Below are positions 59,934 through 64,000 of a stretch of DNA of 64,000 bases, in pieces (positions within the stretch are counted from its first letter, which is position 1; each line of letters opens with the position of its first letter). Source of the DNA: Amycolatopsis sp. cg9 (lineage in GTDB: Bacteria; Actinomycetota; Actinomycetes; Mycobacteriales; Pseudonocardiaceae); assembly GCF_041346945.1 (NCBI RefSeq), contig NZ_CP166850.1:1736001-1800000 (forward strand). The letters are read 5' to 3'. The notes below the pieces were generated by a model, which had not been told where the DNA came from, ran no database searches, and worked only from the letters and a program-made list of their open reading frames with translations. The translations under genes and the position numbers were made by a program.

Positions 59934-61321
59934 TACTCCTCCTTCGGCACGGCGATCACCGGCAGCTCGATCACGAACCGCGCGCCCGGCTCGCCGGGGT
60001 CCGCGCAGCGCGCCCGGCCGCCGTGGCGGGCCGCGATGCCGGCCACGATCGGCAGCCCCAGCCCGGTACCGCCGTGGCCGCGCTGCCGCGACGCGTCGAG
60101 CCGGACGAACCGTTCGAAGATCCGGTCCCGGTCGGCTGCCCCGACGCCGGGCCCGTCGTCGCTCACCTCGACCACGGCGAGGTCGCCGCGCACCGCGCTG
60201 CTGACGCGGATGCGCGAACGCGCGTGCCCGCGGGCGTTGTCGACCAGGTTCCGCACGGCCCGCCGCAACTGGGCCTCACTGCCGTGCACCTTCGCCGGCC
60301 CGGCCCGGACCTCGACGTCCAGCGCGCCTTCGCCGCGGACCCGCTCGGCTTCGGCGCGGACGATGTCGTCGAGGTCGACCTCGGTGCGCTGCGGCCGGTC
60401 GGTGGCGTCGTCGGTGCGGGCCAGCATGAGCAGGTCGTCGACGAGCTCGCGCAGCCGCGCGGTTTCGCGGGCGATCACCGGCACCAGCTCGCCGGTGCTC
60501 TCCGGGTGCCGCCCGGAGACGTCGAGCGCGGTGCTGATGGTCGACAGCGGCGACCGCAGCTCGTGACTGGCGTCGGCGACGAACCGGCGTTGCGCGGCCT
60601 GCGCGGACGCCAGCCGGGACAGCATTTCGTTGAGCGTGACGGCCAGCCGGTGCACCTCGTCCCCGCCCGGCGGCAGCGGCACGCGCGCGGCGAGGTCGCG
60701 CGTCGAGATCTCCGCGACGGTCCGGCGCATCCGCTCGACCGGCCGCAGCGCCGAGCCGACCGCGCGGTACACGGCGAGGCCGGAGATCGCGAGCAGCGGC
60801 ACGGCGATCAGGCCGAGCAGCAGCGTCAGCCGGGTGGACGCCTCGGTCACCGGCTCCAGCGAGCGCGCGGAGATCACCGTGAACGGCCCGCCCGGCCCGT
60901 TGACCTCCTGCGAGACCACGCGGTAGTCGTCGCTGTCGCCGTTGAGCCCGAGCGGCAGCGTCTCGATGGTCTCGTGCCCGACGACCGGCCGGGCGGCGGT
61001 CAGCGGCGGGTGCCCGACGATCGCGGGGTCGCTCGCGATCGGCACGCCCCGCGCGTCCAGCACCTGCGTGACAGCTTCGGTGTCACCGGTGCTGGCGACG
61101 TCGCTCGCGCTGAGGTCGCGCGCGCCTTCGCGGACGAGCTGGATGGCGACCTGGCGGCCGGTGCTGCGCGCACTCTCGGTGACGCTGCGGTCGAGCGACT
61201 CCTCGAGCAGCAGCACGACGACCACCCCCGCGGCGGCGATGGCCAGCGCGAGCGCGAACACCGCCACGGCGGTGGTGCGCATCCGGACCCCGGTCGCGGC
61301 GACCACCCTGCCCAGCTTCAC
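59933..61321 (-). CDS. Two-component sensor histidine kinase
   Basis: A 462-residue kinase with a TM helix at about 20-40, an extracytoplasmic sensing domain (to ~165), a second TM helix (about 170-190), a HAMP domain (about 190-245), HisKA with His in ASHELRSPLS, and a HATPase_c domain with the N box (AVRNLVDNARGHA) and VSDDGPGVG. GTG 61321 is inferred; ATG 61282 is possible. It forms an operon with the response regulator. The sensed signal is unknown. Confidence 0.88.
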   Translation of the reverse strand: MKLGRVVAATGVRMRTTAVAVFALALAIAAAGVVVVLLLEESLDRSVTESARSTGRQVAIQLVREGARDLSASDVASTGDTEAVTQVLDARGVPIASDPAIVGHPPLTAARPVVGHETIETLPLGLNGDSDDYRVVSQEVNGPGGPFTVISARSLEPVTEASTRLTLLLGLIAVPLLAISGLAVYRAVGSALRPVERMRRTVAEISTRDLAARVPLPPGGDEVHRLAVTLNEMLSRLASAQAAQRRFVADASHELRSPLSTISTALDVSGRHPESTGELVPVIARETARLRELVDDLLMLARTDDATDRPQRTEVDLDDIVRAEAERVRGEGALDVEVRAGPAKVHGSEAQLRRAVRNLVDNARGHARSRIRVSSAVRGDLAVVEVSDDGPGVGAADRDRIFERFVRLDASRQRGHGGTGLGLPIVAGIAARHGGRARCADPGEPGARFVIELPVIAVPKEE

Positions 61322-61387
61322 CAACGCAGCGTAACCGCGAATCACCGCCACCGGCGGTTCCGCCGCGATCACGTCCACCGCCCGAAG

Positions 61388-61473
61388 CACCCCAATGTGG
61401 CGTTGGGTGCGTCCAGCGCACCCAATGTGGCGTTCGGTGCGTCCAGCGCACCGAACGCCACATTGGGGCGCTT
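61388..61473. repeat. Intergenic inverted-repeat element, copy 2 (CCCAATGTGGCGTT family)
   Basis: Three copies of the CCCAATGTGGCGTT unit are found, the last inverted. CCCAATGTGGCGTTCGGTGCG (61421-61441, 21 bp) is an exact complement of 61447-61467. The layout matches 9221-9307. Here it lies between the gatD stop and the start of the sensor kinase gene. Confidence 0.85.
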
Positions 61474-61514
61474 GCCGGGGGTGGCAGCGGCGGGCGGGGA
61501 AGGGGGCACCGCGG

Positions 61515-62219
61515 TCACCGCCGTCGGCGGGTGGCGGTGAGGCGCTCGGTGCGCAGGCGGTCGACCTCCGGGAGCTCCAGCGGGGGCAGCGGGTGCCCGG
61601 CCACCCAGCTCAGCAGCAGGTCCGCCAGCGCCGGGTTCCGGGCCAGCGCCGGGCCGTGCAGGTACGTGCCGACGACCCGGTCGGTCACCGCGCCTTCCGT
61701 TCCGTCCCCGTTGCCCGTGCCCCGCACCACTTCCCCGAGCGGCGCGCTGTCCGCGCCGAGCTTGCTCACGCCCAGGTGGTTCTCGAAGCCGGTGAGCGGT
61801 TCGGGGAGCAGCCCGGCCGACGTCGCGACCAGCTCGGCCACCGCGCGCCGCTGGCCGGGTTCCGTGGTGACGTCGAGGAGGCCGAGACCGTCGTGGTCGA
61901 CGCCGTCGAGGCCGCGGAAGCGGGTGCCGAGCACCTGCAGGCCCGCGCAGACGCCGAAGACCACCGCGCCGCGCGAGCGTGACCGCCAGTGCTTCCGCAG
62001 GTGGGCGGCGGCCAGCGCCTGCGCGCCGTCCTCGCCGCCGCCGAGCAGGTACAGGTCCAAAGTGGACGGGACCGGCTCGCCCAGCCCGACCGGCACCACC
62101 TCGGCGTCGAACCCGCGCCACCGCAGCCGGCGGCAGAGCACCTGCGCGTTGCCGGTGTCGCCGTACGTGCCGAGCACCTCCGGCAGCAGGAGTCCGATGT
62201 GGACGATCGAGTCAGCCAC
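61515..62219 (-). CDS. gatD: Lipid II isoglutaminyl synthase glutaminase subunit GatD
   Basis: A 234-residue class I glutaminase of the CobB/CobQ-like type. The catalytic Cys91 is in VFGVCAGLQVLG, the catalytic His188 is in GTYLHGPAL, and the N-terminal LLPEVLGTYGDTGNAQVL is typical of GatD. With MurT it amidates the D-Glu of lipid II to D-iGln. GTG 62219 overlaps murT by 8 bp, so the two are coupled. Confidence 0.93.
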   Translation of the reverse strand: MADSIVHIGLLLPEVLGTYGDTGNAQVLCRRLRWRGFDAEVVPVGLGEPVPSTLDLYLLGGGEDGAQALAAAHLRKHWRSRSRGAVVFGVCAGLQVLGTRFRGLDGVDHDGLGLLDVTTEPGQRRAVAELVATSAGLLPEPLTGFENHLGVSKLGADSAPLGEVVRGTGNGDGTEGAVTDRVVGTYLHGPALARNPALADLLLSWVAGHPLPPLELPEVDRLRTERLTATRRRR

Positions 62220-63441
62220 CGGGCAGCCGCCCGACCAGGTCGCGGAAGGCCGTGTAGTTGGCGACCAGCTCGACGCCGCCGGGCGGGAGGCCGTCGATCG
62301 CGGCCACCGGGTCGGGCTCGGTCCAGTGCGCGACTTCGGCGTAGCAGAGCCGGACGGCGAGATCCGCGCCGCGCTCACCGGTGACCACCACCTGACGCCC
62401 GCGCAGCCGCTCGAAGTGCACGTCCCAGAGCCACGACAGGTCCCGCCCGTCGGCTTCCTGCGCGTTCACCGCGACGACCACCGGCGTGTCCTCGTCCAGT
62501 ACGCGCAGCGTTTCGACCCAGCCGGCCGGGTTCTTCGCCAGCATCAGCCGCACGGAGTGCCGGGACCGGCGGATCGTGCGGTAGCGGCCGCCGATGTCGG
62601 TGATGGTCCGCAGCCGGGCGGCCGCGGTGTGCGGCGGCACGCCGAGCCGGTGCGCCGCCGCCAGCGCGAGCGCCGCGTTCGCCCGGTTCGCGTCGCCCGG
62701 CAGCCGCAGGTCGAGGTCGACCTGGCGGCCACCGGGCGTGCGGACGAGGTCGCCGTCGAGGGTCCAGCCGGGTTCCGGACGGGAGAGCCCGCAGCCGCAG
62801 CTCCAGTCCTTGCCGCGGAACCCGACGAGGCCGTCGCACCGCGGGCACGCCGTCGAGTCGCCGGTCCAGCGCCGCCCGGTGCTCACCCACACCGGCCGGT
62901 CGGCCGCCGCCGCGGCGGACGTCACGAGGACGTCGTCGCAGTTCGCGACGACCACGGTGCCCGGCAGCTCCGCCAGCGCCGCCCGCAGGTCGCGTTCGGT
63001 GGCCCGGACCTCGCCGACGCGGTCGAGCTGGTCGCGGCTGAGGTTCAGCAGCACGAGCACGGCGGGCTGGAGCTGCCCGGCCACCCACGGCACGTGGGCC
63101 TCGTCGACTTCGAGGACCGCGTAGGGCGCGTCCGGGCGGGCGGTCAGCGCGGCGAGGACGCCGTCGGGCATGTTCGAGCCGTCGCTGTTGGCGGCGACCT
63201 CGGCCAGCGCTTCGAGCGCGCGGGTGAGCATGAGCGACGTCGTCGTCTTGCCGTTGGTGCCGGTGACCAGCACGACGGTCCGCTCCCGCCCGAGCCGGCG
63301 CAGCGCCCGCGGGTCGAGCGCGAGCGTGACGCGGCCGCCGATCATGCCGCCGCGGCCGAGCCCCGAGCTGCGGGACAGCCAGGCGGTCAGCCGGCCGGCG
63401 GCCACGGACGCGCGGGTGCGAAGGGGGTTTCGGACGGTCAT
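62212..63441 (-). CDS. murT: Lipid II isoglutaminyl synthase Mur-ligase subunit MurT
   Basis: A 409-residue Mur ligase-like protein. The ATP loop is GTNGKTTTS (61-69), and the Cys ribbon with CPRC (199-202) and CGC (215-217) is the zinc insert typical of MurT. The DUF1727 C-terminal domain follows. It activates the alpha-carboxylate of the D-Glu stem residue with ATP. Operon murT-gatD. It is divergent from nothing and about 60 bp from the truncated oxidoreductase gene. Confidence 0.94.
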   Translation of the reverse strand: MTVRNPLRTRASVAAGRLTAWLSRSSGLGRGGMIGGRVTLALDPRALRRLGRERTVVLVTGTNGKTTTSLMLTRALEALAEVAANSDGSNMPDGVLAALTARPDAPYAVLEVDEAHVPWVAGQLQPAVLVLLNLSRDQLDRVGEVRATERDLRAALAELPGTVVVANCDDVLVTSAAAAADRPVWVSTGRRWTGDSTACPRCDGLVGFRGKDWSCGCGLSRPEPGWTLDGDLVRTPGGRQVDLDLRLPGDANRANAALALAAAHRLGVPPHTAAARLRTITDIGGRYRTIRRSRHSVRLMLAKNPAGWVETLRVLDEDTPVVVAVNAQEADGRDLSWLWDVHFERLRGRQVVVTGERGADLAVRLCYAEVAHWTEPDPVAAIDGLPPGGVELVANYTAFRDLVGRLPGG

Positions 63442-63502
63442 CGGTGCGGATGGTGCCTCGCGGGCGCTGTGAGTTCCCTGAGTCCGTGGCCCGCGTCTCG
63501 CC

Positions 63503-64000
63503 TCAGAGCGTGACGACGACCTTGCCGTGCACGTGCCGCCCGGCCTGCAGCTCGACCGCGTCCCGGATCTTCTCGACCGGGAACACCGCGGCGACCGGCA
63601 CGGTCAGCTCGCCACCGGCGATCGCGGCGGTGATCCGCGCGAGCTCGCCGGGCTCCGCGTCGGCGCCACCGGTGGCGCGCACGCCGCCGGGCGGGTTGGG
63701 GCCGGCGGCGATCGTGGAGATCCGCTCGGGTGACACGCCGAGCGCCAGCGCGGCCTCGGCCGTCTCGGTGCCGAACAGGTCCGCCGCCGCGGTCACGCCG
63801 AGCGTGCGCACCCGGTCCGCGAGCCCGGGGCCGTACGCGACCGGCTCCGCGCCGAGTTCCCGCAGGAAGCCGAACGTGCTCTCCGACGCCGTGCCGATCA
63901 CGGTGGCGCCGGCGAGCTTGGCGAGCTGGACGGCGAAGATGCCCACGCCGCCGGCCGCCCCGCCGATCAGGACGGTGTCACCGGACCGCAGGCCGATCGC
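63503..64000 (-). CDS. NADP-dependent MDR oxidoreductase (N-terminus beyond window)
   Basis: The C-terminal 165 residues of a medium-chain quinone oxidoreductase-like enzyme, with the start outside the window. GGAAGGVGIFAVQLAKLAGATVIGTAS is the nucleotide loop (GxxGxxG), and AGRHVHGKVVVTL is the C-terminus. The zinc-binding loop is not visible in this part. Reduction of a quinone or enone is inferred. Confidence 0.82.
   Translation of the reverse strand, partial: AIGLRSGDTVLIGGAAGGVGIFAVQLAKLAGATVIGTASESTFGFLRELGAEPVAYGPGLADRVRTLGVTAAADLFGTETAEAALALGVSPERISTIAAGPNPPGGVRATGGADAEPGELARITAAIAGGELTVPVAAVFPVEKIRDAVELQAGRHVHGKVVVTL

Overview
The window is 64 kb of very GC-rich DNA with frequent GTG starts, Shine-Dalgarno sites, and 1-8 bp gene overlaps. 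Gene content points to a filamentous actinomycete of the Pseudonocardiales, probably Amycolatopsis or a close relative. The evidence is a DasR-type amino-sugar regulator, an ectABCD operon, a streptomycete-like gas-vesicle set, ArfA/ArfB-like envelope genes, an AfsR/SARP regulator and MurT/GatD. This is inference from content; no rRNA, tRNA, prophage, insertion sequence or CRISPR array was seen. The window looks like ordinary chromosome.

Layout. 1-9.2 kb: a secreted PI-PLC-like protein (cut by the window start), thiD, a bacterial voltage-gated sodium channel, an HxlR/NmrA pair, a MarR regulator, then thiO-thiS-thiG behind a TPP riboswitch with thiE divergent, a Thr/Pro-tailed membrane protein and a threonine dehydratase. 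9.3-15.7 kb: an MFS exporter, then a DasR-like repressor divergent from a SIS-domain sugar-phosphate enzyme and GlcNAc kinase with a dre-like operator between them. A DUF3159 membrane protein and an SGNH hydrolase follow. 15.7-23 kb: a repeat-rich gap, arfAB-like genes, an unrecognised translationally coupled gene pair (17.4-18.7 kb), an MmpS-like protein and a 924-residue AfsR-type regulator. 23-26.3 kb: ectABCD (compatible solutes). 26.4-38.3 kb: a large patatin-like membrane protein, an HxlR/quinone-oxidoreductase pair, an Abi-alpha/DUF445 operon, a dipeptidase, and an MhqO/MhqD/MarR-like electrophile-stress locus. 38.3-43.7 kb: an aerobic benzoyl-CoA operon (boxC-boxB-benzoate-CoA ligase-amidohydrolase). 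43.7-49.5 kb: a GNAT enzyme with a translated leader peptide, a GH3 glucosidase/TetR pair and a MarR/DUF1579 pair. 49.8-54.8 kb: an ABC exporter, a hydrolase, and two meta-cleavage hydratase/decarboxylase genes divergent from a VOC dioxygenase. 55-59 kb: small proteins and a compact seven-gene gas-vesicle operon. 59.2-64 kb: a two-component system, gatD-murT and a truncated oxidoreductase.

Themes. Several modules are regulator plus divergent target with a visible palindromic operator in between (DasR, HxlR, two MarR pairs, TetR). Two aromatic/quinone loci 17 kb apart carry the same 14-bp palindrome, suggesting one MarR regulon. Gene ends, especially convergent ones, often carry long near-perfect inverted repeats. 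One such repeat type occurs both in an intergenic gap and in frame inside the AfsR-type coding sequence.

Best candidates for something undescribed: the coupled pair at 17385-18742, the leader peptide with nested stems before the GNAT gene (45212-45348), the repeat that has become coding sequence in the AfsR-type gene, and the shared operator at 37356 and 54250.
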